Notes: a model not told the origin generated them from the sequence alone. 64,000 nucleotides of DNA from 2011-GWA2-47-8b sp964361325 (GCA_964361325.1 CAYHZT010000001.1:7932-71931); one strand, 5' to 3'. Shown: positions 42,330 to 52,295, counted from the stretch's first letter. A program made the numbers and translations.

Positions 42330-45300
42330 AATTCTGTTACGTTGTCGCAAATAAGCTTGGCCTCGCCGTCCCGCGGCGAGATTTTACCGGAAACCAGCAC
42401 TATTTTATTTTCCTGCCAAACGGTAATGTTTTGAGACAAAATATCGGAAAACACCACAACTTCAATATTATCGCTAAAATCTTCGACTTTTGCAAAAACC
42501 ATCGGCTTGCCGGCCTTGGTAATGATTTTATGGATTTTTGAAATAATTCCGCCGATATTCACCAAGCCATTATGCATACCCGCCAGCTCTTTTATTGGTT
42601 TTACATTCAGATACAGCATTTTTTCCCGATAAGCGTTAAGCGGGTGATCGGAAACGTATAAACCCAGTAATTCTTTTTCCCAAGTCAGCTTTTCTTTTGA
42701 AGATGCCGGCGGCGCGGATTTGAGCTTCAGCGATTGATTGGAAATAGAAGAGCTAAAAAGGCCCATTTGACTGCTGTCTTGGGATTTTTTTAATGCCTGA
42801 TTGAATTTAATTATTTCATCCATGTTAGAAATAATCTGGTTGCGTTCTAAGCCGAAAGAATCCAGCGCTCCGCACTTGGCGAGGCTTTCCAGCGATTTTT
42901 TGTTCAGATCTTTATGCTTCACGCGATTTAAAAGGGAAACTAAATTTTCAAATGGACCCGCTTTTTGGCGCTCGTCAATGATCGCCGCAATTATATTTTC
43001 GCCGACGTTCTTGACGCCAGTGAGGCCAAAACGGATATTACCGCCGTCAGTGGTGAAGTCAGCTGAGCTTTTGTTGATGTCGGGTGGCAGAACTTTAGCG
43101 CCTATTTTTTGACACTCGGACATTAAGAAAGAAAGTCGGTCGGTATCGTCAGCTTCGGCGTTAAGAAGACTGGACATAAATTCAACTGGATAATGCGCTT
43201 TCAGATAAGCGGTTTGGTAAGCAATAGTTGCGTAACAGGCGGCATGAGACCGGTTGAAACCGTAGCGATCAAAAGGTTCTACCAACGCCCAAAACTGTTC
43301 GGCGATTTCTTTTGGAATATTATTGGCAATGCAGCCGCGGATCAGCTTCTCTTTTTGTTCCAAAAGCAGTTTTCGGATTTTTTTACCGACTGCTTTGCGT
43401 AATACGTCGGCTTCCGACAAGGTAAAATTGGCGAGCGTCCGCGCGGCGCTCATCAGCTGTTCCTGGTAAATCATAATCCCGTAAGTGTTTTTAAGAATCG
43501 GTTCCAGTTTCGGATGGAGATATTGGACTTCTTTTCGGCCGAATTTTCTTGCAACGTATTCTGGAATCAATTCCATAGGCCCGGGACGATAAAGAGAAAT
43601 CATAGCGATAATATCTTCAAGCTCCGTCGGTTTAAGCTCTTTGAGATAACGGCGCATACCCGACGATTCCAACTGGAATACGCCGGTAGTGTCGCCAAGC
43701 CGTAGAATCTTAAAGGTCGCGTCATCCTTGGCCGGCAGATTGTTGATATCTATTTTATTTTCGCCGGCGCTATTTATAAGTCGGACGGTTTCTTCAATAG
43801 TAGTGAGGTTTTTTAATCCCAGTAGATCCATTTTTAAAAGTCCTAGGTCTTCCACGCTGTGCATTTCAAATTGGCTGACAATCGTGTTTTCGTCTTGCGG
43901 CGCTCTTTGCAACGGTAAATATTCAGTCAGGGGTTGCTCCGAAATAACGATGCCGCAGGCGTGAACTGACGCGTGGCGGGCGACTCCTTCCATGTGGCGG
44001 GCGGCGTCCAGGATTCTTTTAGCATCGGCATTATTTTGGTACAAAGTCGCAAGATCGCTATTCTTTAATGCTTCTTCCAAGTCTTGGTTAAACGGAATCA
44101 TTTTTGCCAACTGGTCGCAAAATCCGTAGCTGATACCGAGCGCGCGCCCGACATCGCGGATTGCCGCCCGAGCCGCCATAGTCCCGAAAGTGATGATGTG
44201 AGCTACGTGATTCTCGCCATATTTTTCTTTTAGATATCCCATTACTTCGTCGCGACGCTTGTCGGTTATGTCTATATCAATATCGGGCATTTGAATACGA
44301 TCAGGGTTTAAAAATCTTTCAAACAGCAAACCAAATTTAATGGGATCGATGTCGGTGATGCCTAAAATGTAAGAGACGATACTGCCCGCGGCCGAGCCGC
44401 GTCCCGGACCGACAACAATACCGCGATCTTTAGCCCAGTTGATCAGGTCCTGGACTATTAAAAAGTAGTCGGCAAATCCCATCTTCTCTATGACGCCAAC
44501 TTCAAAATGAATGCGTTCGTTTATTGCCGGCGCGATAGTCGGGTATCTTTTACCGACCCGTTCACTAATCAGCGTTTGTAAATATGATATTGAACTGGCG
44601 TTGTTTGGAACGTCAAATTTTGGAAGATGAATTTTGTGGAGTTCAATTTCGAGATTGCACTGGTCGGCGATGATTTGCGTGTTAGTTATTGCTTCCGGCA
44701 AATCTTTGAAAAATTCCGCCATTTCGGCAGGGGAGCGCATGCAAAAATCATCGTCTTTAAGCGATAACCTATCCGGATCGTTTAATGTGTTTCCGGTTTG
44801 TACTGCCAATAAAATATCGTGATATTGCGCGTCTTCGGGTTTTAAATAGTGGATGTCATGCGTGGCAACCAACGGAATGCCTGTCTTTTGGGAAATTTTT
44901 ACGACAGCGTCGCGAACTTTGACTGTTTCGCGAATGCCGGGATGATGTCCGATTTCCAAGAAAAATTTGCCTGAGCCGAAAATATTTTGATAGTCCAGAG
45001 CAACTCTTTCCGCTTCTTGCGGCTGATTGGCAAGAATCAGCCGGCCGACTTCTCCGGAAATGCAACCGGAAAGGGCGATGAGGCCTTCGCTGTGCTGGCG
45101 CAGGTATTCTTTATTGATGCGTGGCTTATAATAGAAGCCCTCCAAGTTGGCGTGAGTAACCAATTTCAAAAGATTTTTCCAGCCGGCATTGTTTTGGCAG
45201 AGTAAAATAATGTGATAATACTTTTCGGTTTGCCTAGGACCGGCTTCCGGCATCATATAAGCCTCAATGCCGATAATCGGTTTTATGCCGCCAGCTTTTG

Positions 45301-45505
45301 CCTTCTTGTAAAATTCAATCGCGCCGTAAAGATTGCCATGGTCGGTAATAGCTAATGAATCCATGCCAAGTTCTTTAGTCCGCGCCACTAAGTCGTCAAT
45401 TTTGGCGAGTCCATCCAAGAGAGAGTAGTGAGAATGCGTGTGGAGATGAGTAAACCCCGCACCTTTATTTTTAGTTTCGGAGACGTTTTTGTTTTGGCTA
45501 TCCAT
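42326..45505 (-). CDS. dnaE: DNA polymerase III alpha subunit
   Basis: Replicative polymerase, 1059 aa, minus strand. The PHP domain at the N-terminus keeps its metal motif (THLHTHSHYSLLDG, ITDHGNLYG). The C-family active-site aspartates are in PDIDIDITD near residue 405. Further on are the fingers, a helix-hairpin-helix region, and an OB domain (VNIGGIISKIHKIITKAGKP). It stops soon after the OB domain, somewhat shorter than E. coli DnaE (1160 aa), losing the tau-binding C-terminal part. Cotranscribed with thrS. Confidence 0.97.
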   Translation of the reverse strand: MDSQNKNVSETKNKGAGFTHLHTHSHYSLLDGLAKIDDLVARTKELGMDSLAITDHGNLYGAIEFYKKAKAGGIKPIIGIEAYMMPEAGPRQTEKYYHIILLCQNNAGWKNLLKLVTHANLEGFYYKPRINKEYLRQHSEGLIALSGCISGEVGRLILANQPQEAERVALDYQNIFGSGKFFLEIGHHPGIRETVKVRDAVVKISQKTGIPLVATHDIHYLKPEDAQYHDILLAVQTGNTLNDPDRLSLKDDDFCMRSPAEMAEFFKDLPEAITNTQIIADQCNLEIELHKIHLPKFDVPNNASSISYLQTLISERVGKRYPTIAPAINERIHFEVGVIEKMGFADYFLIVQDLINWAKDRGIVVGPGRGSAAGSIVSYILGITDIDPIKFGLLFERFLNPDRIQMPDIDIDITDKRRDEVMGYLKEKYGENHVAHIITFGTMAARAAIRDVGRALGISYGFCDQLAKMIPFNQDLEEALKNSDLATLYQNNADAKRILDAARHMEGVARHASVHACGIVISEQPLTEYLPLQRAPQDENTIVSQFEMHSVEDLGLLKMDLLGLKNLTTIEETVRLINSAGENKIDINNLPAKDDATFKILRLGDTTGVFQLESSGMRRYLKELKPTELEDIIAMISLYRPGPMELIPEYVARKFGRKEVQYLHPKLEPILKNTYGIMIYQEQLMSAARTLANFTLSEADVLRKAVGKKIRKLLLEQKEKLIRGCIANNIPKEIAEQFWALVEPFDRYGFNRSHAACYATIAYQTAYLKAHYPVEFMSSLLNAEADDTDRLSFLMSECQKIGAKVLPPDINKSSADFTTDGGNIRFGLTGVKNVGENIIAAIIDERQKAGPFENLVSLLNRVKHKDLNKKSLESLAKCGALDSFGLERNQIISNMDEIIKFNQALKKSQDSSQMGLFSSSISNQSLKLKSAPPASSKEKLTWEKELLGLYVSDHPLNAYREKMLYLNVKPIKELAGMHNGLVNIGGIISKIHKIITKAGKPMVFAKVEDFSDNIEVVVFSDILSQNITVWQENKIVLVSGKISPRDGEAKLICDNVTEL

Positions 45506-45618
45506 ATTTTAAATAATTGTAGATTGTATACTGACTTCCAAAAGGTGCGGGGTAAATTTCATTGATATACAAATTTTATCTGACTTAGCTTTTATTTTCA
45601 ATGAAAATTTTCCAGATT

Positions 45619-45626
45619 TATACTAT
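45619..45626 (+). promoter_or_regulatory. rnhB -10 region
   Basis: Overlapping TATACT and TACTAT, ending 11-13 nt before ATG 45638, in the divergent dnaE/rnhB gap. Confidence 0.4.
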
Positions 45627-45637
45627 ATAGTGTTACT

Positions 45638-46270
45638 ATGGCGCATTTAGTGCTGGGAATCGATGAGGTGGGCAGGGGTTGTCTTGCCGGACCAGTGACG
45701 GTAGCAGTTGTGGCCTTGCCGCGGAATTTTAAATTGAAAAATTTTACCCGTCTGCTGGCGGACAGGAATTTTAAATTACGCGATTCTAAAAAACTTACGC
45801 CAAATCAGCGGGAAAAGATTTTTAAAATAATTGGCGACAATCCCAAAATTTTGCATACCAGGGCGAATGTTTATCCAAAAACCATTGATAGAATTAACAT
45901 TTCTCAAGCCGCGAATCTGGCCGCCACCCGCGCCGTGAAAAAATTAATTTCACGATTTCGCGCGCCCGCGCGTCACTTGAAGGCCTTGCTGGATGGAGGA
46001 CTTTATCTTAATGAGTCAGTCGGGAAATTAATCGGAGGCACCCGAACCATCATCAGAGGCGATGAAAAATTTAATTCTATTAAACTCGCTTCCATTATAG
46101 CCAAGGTTAGCAGGGATCGAATTATGAAGAGGAATCACGGAAAATTTCCTCAATATAGTTTCAACCTCCATAAGGGTTATGGTACGAAAATCCACATTGC
46201 CGCGCTAAAACGCCATGGACCTTCGTTGATTCACCGTTTGACTTTCATTAAGAATTTTTGTAAAATTTGA
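45638..46270 (+). CDS. rnhB: Ribonuclease HII
   Basis: Removes RNA primers and misincorporated ribonucleotides. 210 aa. Active-site start LGIDEVGRGCLAGPVTVA (D9, E10), RDSKKLTPNQREK, and IAKVSRDRIM in the middle, ending with the HKGYGTKIH motif typical of RNase HII. Confidence 0.96.
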   Translation: MAHLVLGIDEVGRGCLAGPVTVAVVALPRNFKLKNFTRLLADRNFKLRDSKKLTPNQREKIFKIIGDNPKILHTRANVYPKTIDRINISQAANLAATRAVKKLISRFRAPARHLKALLDGGLYLNESVGKLIGGTRTIIRGDEKFNSIKLASIIAKVSRDRIMKRNHGKFPQYSFNLHKGYGTKIHIAALKRHGPSLIHRLTFIKNFCKI

Positions 46271-46286
46271 TAAATAATTTTATAAT
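46258..46286 (+). promoter_or_regulatory. rpmF promoter, leaderless start
   Basis: TTGTAA, 17 nt, TATAAT ending 6 nt before ATG 46293. Confidence 0.6.
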
Positions 46287-46292
46287 AAAGCC

Positions 46293-46460
46293 ATGGGTGG
46301 AGTACCGGTAAAACATCATTCCAAATCGAAGGTCGGCCGGCGCCGATCGCATCTTGCTCTTAAAAAAGAGAATATTTTTGTTTGCCCGCAGTGCAAGGGG
46401 CCAACGTTGCCGCATAGAGCATGTGGGCAGTGTGGCGTCTATGGCAATAACAAGACCTAA
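46293..46460 (+). CDS. rpmF: 50S ribosomal protein L32
   Basis: 55 aa zinc-binding large-subunit protein. Translation reads MGGVPVKHHSKSKVGRRRSH, then a four-Cys ribbon CPQC ... CGQC, ending YGNNKT. Family length, and the GVPVxxxSKxxxRxRRSH pattern is diagnostic. Confidence 0.95.
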   Translation: MGGVPVKHHSKSKVGRRRSHLALKKENIFVCPQCKGPTLPHRACGQCGVYGNNKT

Positions 46461-46484
46461 TTTATAGTTATTACTTGCTCTTTC

Positions 46485-46573
46485 AAATCCAAATTTTAAA
46501 GCTAAAATGTTAAATCAATGTCGAAATCTAAAATCCAAAATGTTTTGTTATTTGGATTTTGAAATTTGGATTT
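46485..46573 (+). repeat. Nested AT-rich inverted repeats (element H)
   Basis: Perfect outer arms AAATCCAAATTT / AAATTTGGATTT (46485-46496, 46562-46573) and perfect inner arms AAAATCCAAA / TTTGGATTTT (46530-46539, 46551-46560). Ends in T6, so it may terminate rpmF. Confidence 0.7.
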
Positions 46574-46584
46574 TTTAAAAAGAT

Positions 46585-47037
46585 ATGGCTACTCGACAAT
46601 TAGCGCGATCCGTTATTCTCCAGTCTTTATATGAGTGGGACTTTTATGGCAAAAAAGAAAACCTCACAAAAATCGTAGAACGCAACATCGCTGAATTTGC
46701 TCCTGGAATTGATGAGCCGGATTTCGCCTGGCGTTTGGTAAAAGGGGTTATTGATCACCTGGAGGACTTGGATAAAATTATTACCAAAGCCGCGCCGGAT
46801 TGGCCTATTCAACAAATCGCGATTATTGATCGCAACGCGCTGCGCATTGGCCTCTATGAACTTTTATATGCCGACAAAGAAGAAGTGCCTCCTAAAGTTG
46901 CGATTAATGAAGCTATTGAAATTTCTAAAAATTATGGTGGGCCGAATTCCGGAAAATTTATTAACGGCGTATTAGGAACAATTTATAAACAGTTGCAAGA
47001 ATCGGGAAAATTACCGAAAGAAGAACCCAAGAAATAA
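46585..47037 (+). CDS. nusB: Transcription antitermination factor NusB
   Basis: All-helical factor of rRNA antitermination; 150 aa, normal. It starts [20 protein letters not shown], and has [20 protein letters not shown] and the closing [24 protein letters not shown] motif with FINGVLG. Placed between L32 and RNase III genes, all concerned with ribosome production. Confidence 0.96.
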   Translation: MATRQLARSVILQSLYEWDFYGKKENLTKIVERNIAEFAPGIDEPDFAWRLVKGVIDHLEDLDKIITKAAPDWPIQQIAIIDRNALRIGLYELLYADKEEVPPKVAINEAIEISKNYGGPNSGKFINGVLGTIYKQLQESGKLPKEEPKK

Positions 47038-47085
47038 TTTTCAATGACACAATGTTACAAACCGCTTGAAAATTAAGTAAGATAG

Positions 47086-47769
47086 ATGACACAAAATTTA
47101 AACGCATTAGAAAAGATAATAAATTATTCTTTTAAGGACGAAAATCTTCTCAAAGAGGCCCTGACTCACCGTTCTTACATAAACGAAAATCCAAAATGGA
47201 GCGTACCGGATAATGAGCGGCTGGAATTTCTCGGAGACGCGGTGTTGGAACTCACGGCTACCGACGAATTATATAAGCGTTACCCGGAATATAAAGAAGG
47301 GCAATTAACCGGTTTGCGCGCCGCCCTGGTTAATTATCAAATGCTTGCCGAAGTTGCCAAATCTTTTTCGTTGGAAAAATTCGTTTTACTTTCCCGCGGG
47401 GAAGCAAAAGACACGGGCCGCGCCCGTGACGTAATTTTGGCCAATGCCATTGAAGCGCTGATTGGTGCTTTGTTTTTAGACGGCGGTTTGGCAGTATCAA
47501 AAAAATTCGTCAACAAATTTGTTATGACTCGCCTGGAAGAGGTAATACGCGGGGGGCTTTATAAAGATGCGAAAAGTTTATTGCAGGAAAAAGTTCAAGA
47601 AACCATGAAAGTTACGCCAATCTACAAAGTTTTGTCGGAAACCGGCCCCGATCACGATAAAGTTTTTGAAGTCGGAGTTTACATCGGTCCTAAATTACTC
47701 GCAAAAGGCGTCGGTCATTCCAAACAAGAAGCCGAGTTGGATGCCGCCAAAAACGCATTGACGCCGTAA
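47086..47769 (+). CDS. rnc: Ribonuclease III
   Basis: Double-strand RNA endonuclease for rRNA processing. 227 aa. Signature ERLEFLGDAVLEL (E44-L56) with the catalytic D51, second acidic site around ANAIEALIGALFLDGG, and a C-terminal double-strand RNA-binding domain (SLLQEKVQETMKVTPIYKVL ... SKQEAELDAAKNAL). Complete. Confidence 0.97.
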   Translation: MTQNLNALEKIINYSFKDENLLKEALTHRSYINENPKWSVPDNERLEFLGDAVLELTATDELYKRYPEYKEGQLTGLRAALVNYQMLAEVAKSFSLEKFVLLSRGEAKDTGRARDVILANAIEALIGALFLDGGLAVSKKFVNKFVMTRLEEVIRGGLYKDAKSLLQEKVQETMKVTPIYKVLSETGPDHDKVFEVGVYIGPKLLAKGVGHSKQEAELDAAKNALTP

Positions 47770-47830
47770 GCTGCAAGAGCTACGCTTCACGAAGGAGTTT
47801 GTTCTCTGAAAACTAAATAAAGGAGTGGTT

Positions 47831-49624
47831 ATGGATCCGCGCCGACAAACAAATTTTCCCATTTCTCGGATATGGATTTTGCTGCTGCTTTTTCTTTTTA
47901 TATTTTGGGTTTGGAATGGTTCGCCGCAAACGAAGCGAGTGGAAATTTCCGCCTCGGATTTTTACAAGGCCTTAAACGACGATGAGGTTAAAGAAATTAA
48001 CATTAGCCCTTCGGAAGTTACCGGCGTTTTAAAGAAAGGCCAGAATTTCAAGGTCTATGTCGTTGATGTGAATGCCTTGGAGAAGGCGGCTCTGGCTAAG
48101 GGCGTGAAGGTTACCGTTAAGCCGGAAACCAGTTCGATTTGGTCAGTAGTGCTGTGGTTTGTTATAGGTACGGTGCTAATTATTATCCTAATAAATTTTT
48201 TTACGAGAGGATTGCGCGGTTCTTCGCCAAATAGCGGTATACACGATAAACTTGCTTCGAACAAGCAGGACGTGGAAAGGCCAAATTTATATTATTCCGA
48301 TGTTGCCGGTTGTGAAGAGGCGATCGAAGATCTAAAGGAGGTGGTGGGGTTTTTTAATGACCCAGGACGCTATCTGCGGCTCGGGGCCGGCGTTCCGCGT
48401 GGCACTTTGTTGATGGGACCGCCCGGGACCGGGAAAACCCTGCTTGCCAAAGCGACGGCCGGAGAATCCAAAGTTTTCTTCATTAGTACTAATGGTTCGG
48501 ATTTTGTGGAGCTTTTTGTCGGTATGGGCGCGAAGAATGTGCGTGAAGTTTTTGCCAAAGCGAAACAACACGCCCCGTGCATTATTTTCATAGACGAATT
48601 GGACGCTCTTGCCAGAGGTCGGGGCGTTGATTTGGATGCCGGAGAACATAATCGGACCGTCAACGCGTTGCTTGCCGAGATGGATGGATTCGAGACGAAT
48701 GATCAGGTGGTGGTGATTGCCGCTACTAACCGTCCGGAAAATCTGGACCCTGCGGTTTTACGGCCCGGAAGATTTGACCGCAAAATCATGGTTGGGTTGC
48801 CGGACGTCCGAGGACGCGAGGCTATTCTTAACATTCACGCTCGCAATAAGCCGTTGGATAACGACGCACGATTGTCGGACATTGCCAAAAGCACGCCGGG
48901 ATTTTCAGGAGCCGATTTGGCGACATTGATGAATGAAGCCGCTCTGTTGGCGATTCGCCGCAATAAAGAATCTATTTCCCAACAAGAATTGAGCGACGCC
49001 GTGGACAGGGTGATACTTGGGCCGGAGCGCCGGCAAATTATTTCCGAAAAGGAAAGAAATATCACCGCGTATCATGAAGGCGGTCACGCGTTGATTGCGA
49101 AGCTTCTTGCGCCCAAAACCAATCCGATTAGAAAAGTGACTATTATTCCGAGAGGTCTCACCGGTGGCGCTACCTGGACAATGCCCGCCGAAGATATCCA
49201 TTACCAAGAAAAGTCCCGTTTGTTGGCTGATTTAACAATGATGATGGGCGGCCGGGCGGCGGAAATGTTGATTTTCAACGAGGAATCCAGCGGCGCTCGC
49301 GGAGATTTTAGCTCTGCTACCAACTTGGCCAGAAAGATGATTTGCGAGTACGGAATGAGCGACAAACTTGGAAAGGCAATTTTTGCCCAAGGCAGCGAAT
49401 TTTTGGATATTCGTTTTGAACAGCTGAACTGTTCGGAAGAAACCAAGCGATTGATTGATTTGGAAATCAAAAGGATTTTGGACGAATCTTACGAATGCGC
49501 TGCATCTTTACTGAAAGTGAATAAAATTCAGCTGGATGCCATCGCCAAAGCGTTGTTGGAAAAAGAAACCTTGACCGGACAGGAAGTTGACGAAATTATG
49601 CGAAATATCAACGCCCCGAATTAA
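47831..49624 (+). CDS. ftsH: ATP-dependent zinc metalloprotease FtsH
   Basis: Membrane AAA+ protease for quality control. Start ATG 47831 with AAAGGAG six nt upstream. 597 aa. Two membrane helices (about 13-30 and 102-123) flank a small external domain. AAA: GPPGTGKT, IIFIDELDAL, NRPENLDPAVLRPGRFDR. Protease motif HEGGH (H415-H419) with the distal metal Asp region ARGDFSSATNLARKMI. C-terminus of normal length, terminator follows. Confidence 0.97.
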   Translation: MDPRRQTNFPISRIWILLLLFLFIFWVWNGSPQTKRVEISASDFYKALNDDEVKEINISPSEVTGVLKKGQNFKVYVVDVNALEKAALAKGVKVTVKPETSSIWSVVLWFVIGTVLIIILINFFTRGLRGSSPNSGIHDKLASNKQDVERPNLYYSDVAGCEEAIEDLKEVVGFFNDPGRYLRLGAGVPRGTLLMGPPGTGKTLLAKATAGESKVFFISTNGSDFVELFVGMGAKNVREVFAKAKQHAPCIIFIDELDALARGRGVDLDAGEHNRTVNALLAEMDGFETNDQVVVIAATNRPENLDPAVLRPGRFDRKIMVGLPDVRGREAILNIHARNKPLDNDARLSDIAKSTPGFSGADLATLMNEAALLAIRRNKESISQQELSDAVDRVILGPERRQIISEKERNITAYHEGGHALIAKLLAPKTNPIRKVTIIPRGLTGGATWTMPAEDIHYQEKSRLLADLTMMMGGRAAEMLIFNEESSGARGDFSSATNLARKMICEYGMSDKLGKAIFAQGSEFLDIRFEQLNCSEETKRLIDLEIKRILDESYECAASLLKVNKIQLDAIAKALLEKETLTGQEVDEIMRNINAPN

Positions 49625-49637
49625 TTCGGGGTTTTTT
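49614..49637 (+). terminator. ftsH terminator
   Basis: CCCCGAATT / AATTCGGGG stem spanning the stop codon, then T6. Confidence 0.85.
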
Positions 49638-49674
49638 ATTTTCTTTTACGATACCGATACGTTAAAATCAAAGC

Positions 49675-51849
49675 ATGCGATTAAAAACGCTTGAACTTAT
49701 AGGCTTTAAATCGTTTGCGCAAAAAACAGTCCTGGACTTCACTTCCGGAATCACGGCGGTGGTTGGCCCGAACGGTTCTGGCAAGTCTAATATCATAGAC
49801 GCTCTTCGTTGGATTTTGGGCGAGCGGGAAGCCAAAAATATCCGCGGCGCTCGCGCCGAGGACTTGATTTTTACCGGCACACCCCAGCGTCCGCGGTCGG
49901 GGATGGCGCAAGCTACTATTGTTTTTGATAATAGCGACCATTTTTTTCCGGTGGATTACAATGAGGTTTCCGTCACTCGCAAAGTAACGCGCGACGGCAC
50001 CTCCGAATATCTTTTAAATGAGACGCCAGTGCGGCTTAAAGATATTATTGATTTTTTTGCCCAGGCTCGTTTAGGTACGAAAGGCATATCTATCGTGAAT
50101 CAGGGCAATAGCGATATTTTTGTTAAAGCCAGCCCTAAAGAGCGGCGAGTGATGGTGGAAGAAGCCCTGGGATTGCGCCAATTTCAGCTTAAAAAGCACG
50201 AAGCCGAACGCAAACTTTTTAATACCAAAATTAATTTAGACAAAGTCAGGGCAATGCTGGATGAGATTATGCCTCATTTGCGTTTGTTGCGCCGCCAAGC
50301 CTCAAAATGGGAAAAACAGGCTGATTTGGAAAAAGAATTGCGGCAAATGGAAGAGCAATATTTCGGTGGCCGGCTTTTAGAAATCACAAAAGACTTTCAA
50401 GATTTAGAGCCGCGGGTTGAGAGCGTGAATAATGAATTAAGAATTAAGAATGATGAATTGAAAGTGTTGCGCGCGGAATTGGCTAAAGTGGAAAAATCCG
50501 GACCAAAAGGCGATCGCGGCTTTCAGGATTTCAAAAAACAACAAGACGAATATTTAAATAAAAAATCTTTGCTGCAAAAAGAAATTGGCCGTCTGGAAGC
50601 GCAAATGGAATTTTTATCTTCACAGCCCAAGTCGGATATAAAAGGCGTGGAAGCAGTCCGGTTGTTGGAAGAAGTTCGGCAAACAATTCAGAAAGCCGAC
50701 GCCGAAAACGATCTTGGCGTTCTCAAGGCCGCGCTCCGCGACCTATCCGAAAAAATCGAACGATTACTTGCCTCCGGAACCGAAGACCGCAGCGGCAAAA
50801 TTAAAGAATTGGAAAAAACCAAAACCAGGATATTAACGGATCTAGCGGCAATCGATAGGAATCTTATGGATCTTTCCAAGACGGAAGCTACCTTAGCCGA
50901 ACATTTGCGCGATTTCAATACGGTTTTTAAAAAAGCATTTGAGACTACTGAAGCTAAAAAAGACGAAATTCAAAAACTGGAAAACGAAAAAAATAAACTT
51001 CTTTTTGACAAAGAACGTGTCAATATACACCGGCAAGAGCTTGAAAACCTGGCAATGCAATCCGGTCGGAGGTTAAAGGAATTCGAGAATCTTCCCTCGC
51101 TTGACGCGGAACAGATTTCCAAAACAGACTTTTCGGAACTTGAAAAAAAGATGTTCAAATTGCGGGCGGAACTCGCCGGAATAGGAGAATTGGATCCGGC
51201 GCTGATAAAAGAGGCTCAAGAAACCGAGAGTCGTTACAATTTTTTGTCGGGACAAATGGCTGATTTGGATAAGGCGTCGGAAGATCTTACGGTTTTGATT
51301 AAAAATTTGGATGAAAAAATCCACACCGAATTTGGCGGAGCGTTTAAGTCCATTAATGAGCAGTTCGACCATTATTTCAAATTGATGTTCGGCGGAGGAA
51401 AAGCGCATCTTAAACTGATTACAGACGAGACAAAAGAGCGGCTGGTTTCCGAAGAAATAGTGGAAGAATCGGCCGAAGACGCCGTGGACGATGATCTGGA
51501 ACATAAAGTGGATCATGGCGGATTGGAAGTGTCCGTAAGCATTCCACGGAAAAAAATCAGCGGTTTGGAAATGCTTTCCGGCGGGGAGCGGAGTCTGGTT
51601 TCGATTGCCGCGCTTTTTGCCTTGATTTCTGTAAGTCCGCCACCCTTTCTAATAATGGACGAAGTAGATGCCGCGTTGGACGAACGCAACGCCCGGCGCT
51701 TTGCTGATCTGATCAAAGATTTTGCCAAAAAGACCCAGTTTTTAATCGTTACTCATAATCGCGCCACAATGGAGGCGGCAGACATTTTATATGGAATTAC
51801 TATGGCAGATGACGGCACCTCGCGTGTCTTGTCTTTAAAACTGGAATAG
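49675..51849 (+). CDS. Short SMC-like ATPase, apparently hinge-less
   Basis: 724 aa against ~1150-1200 for SMC. N-terminal head: LKTLELIGFKSFAQKTVLDF with Walker A GPNGSGKSNI and the SMC-specific EREAKNIRGARAEDLIFTG. C-terminal head: LSGGERSLVSIAALFAL (about residue 634) and Walker B PPFLIMDEVDAALDERN. The ~430 residues between are coiled coil, and I see no Gly-rich hinge with the family pattern; a small linker around residues 315-380 may take its place. It probably acts in chromosome organisation. ScpA/ScpB genes are not in the window. Confidence 0.85.
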   Translation: MRLKTLELIGFKSFAQKTVLDFTSGITAVVGPNGSGKSNIIDALRWILGEREAKNIRGARAEDLIFTGTPQRPRSGMAQATIVFDNSDHFFPVDYNEVSVTRKVTRDGTSEYLLNETPVRLKDIIDFFAQARLGTKGISIVNQGNSDIFVKASPKERRVMVEEALGLRQFQLKKHEAERKLFNTKINLDKVRAMLDEIMPHLRLLRRQASKWEKQADLEKELRQMEEQYFGGRLLEITKDFQDLEPRVESVNNELRIKNDELKVLRAELAKVEKSGPKGDRGFQDFKKQQDEYLNKKSLLQKEIGRLEAQMEFLSSQPKSDIKGVEAVRLLEEVRQTIQKADAENDLGVLKAALRDLSEKIERLLASGTEDRSGKIKELEKTKTRILTDLAAIDRNLMDLSKTEATLAEHLRDFNTVFKKAFETTEAKKDEIQKLENEKNKLLFDKERVNIHRQELENLAMQSGRRLKEFENLPSLDAEQISKTDFSELEKKMFKLRAELAGIGELDPALIKEAQETESRYNFLSGQMADLDKASEDLTVLIKNLDEKIHTEFGGAFKSINEQFDHYFKLMFGGGKAHLKLITDETKERLVSEEIVEESAEDAVDDDLEHKVDHGGLEVSVSIPRKKISGLEMLSGGERSLVSIAALFALISVSPPPFLIMDEVDAALDERNARRFADLIKDFAKKTQFLIVTHNRATMEAADILYGITMADDGTSRVLSLKLE

Positions 51850-51857
51850 GTTATAAT
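51829..51857 (+). promoter_or_regulatory. Promoter of the 119-aa gene
   Basis: TTGTCT, 17 nt, TATAAT; -35 lies in the last codons of the SMC-like gene. Leader ~22 nt. Confidence 0.6.
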
Positions 51858-51886
51858 ATTGCCAGTTCTTTTAAGGGTATGGGCGT

Positions 51887-52246
51887 ATGGTCAAGGATTT
51901 GCTGTCAGCGGACGAGTTTAAAGCTACGGCAAGTATTAAACAGTATCTTGAGCGTATGTTTGAAATACATAAGTCTCATACGAGTTGCTCTACCGACCAT
52001 TCTATTGATTGCCCTCAGGGACATTATCGCGGATTGCAGTTTGATTACCGCATACTCGATGAAGGCAATGGGGCATGGCGTTGTCTTATGCTTAAGTGCC
52101 CATACAACGGCGGATTGCGATTCCCGGCTTCCGTTAACCCTCCAGGGCCGCAAGAATTCCTTGATTATTTAGACCAGCAAGACAAGAACAAGATTGCTCA
52201 ATCTATTAGTGTATTGGCTAGGCATCTTGGCGCCAGAATTTGCTAG
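51887..52246 (+). CDS. Unknown 119-aa protein
   Basis: Start ATG 51887 with a weak AAGGG (51873-51877). Cys- and His-containing (HTSCSTDHSIDCPQGHY, then CLMLKCPYNGG), so metal binding is possible. Promoter and terminator are its own. An overlapping frame from 51879 (97 aa) is less likely because it ignores the SD spacing and looks less protein-like. No family recognised. Confidence 0.6.
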   Translation: MVKDLLSADEFKATASIKQYLERMFEIHKSHTSCSTDHSIDCPQGHYRGLQFDYRILDEGNGAWRCLMLKCPYNGGLRFPASVNPPGPQEFLDYLDQQDKNKIAQSISVLARHLGARIC

Positions 52247-52263
52247 TCGTTATAATATAAATC

Positions 52264-52295
52264 AGCCCACGCTTCAGCGTGGGCTTTACTTTTTT
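52264..52295 (+). terminator. Terminator
   Basis: AGCCCACGC / GCGTGGGCT stem, 4 nt loop, then TTACTTTTTT. Confidence 0.85.

Noticed and set aside
46485..46573. Possible short CRISPR-like array (repeated AAATCCAAA)
   Set aside because: Units are inverted rather than direct, too short, with no spacers or cas genes; no CRISPR array was found anywhere in the window.
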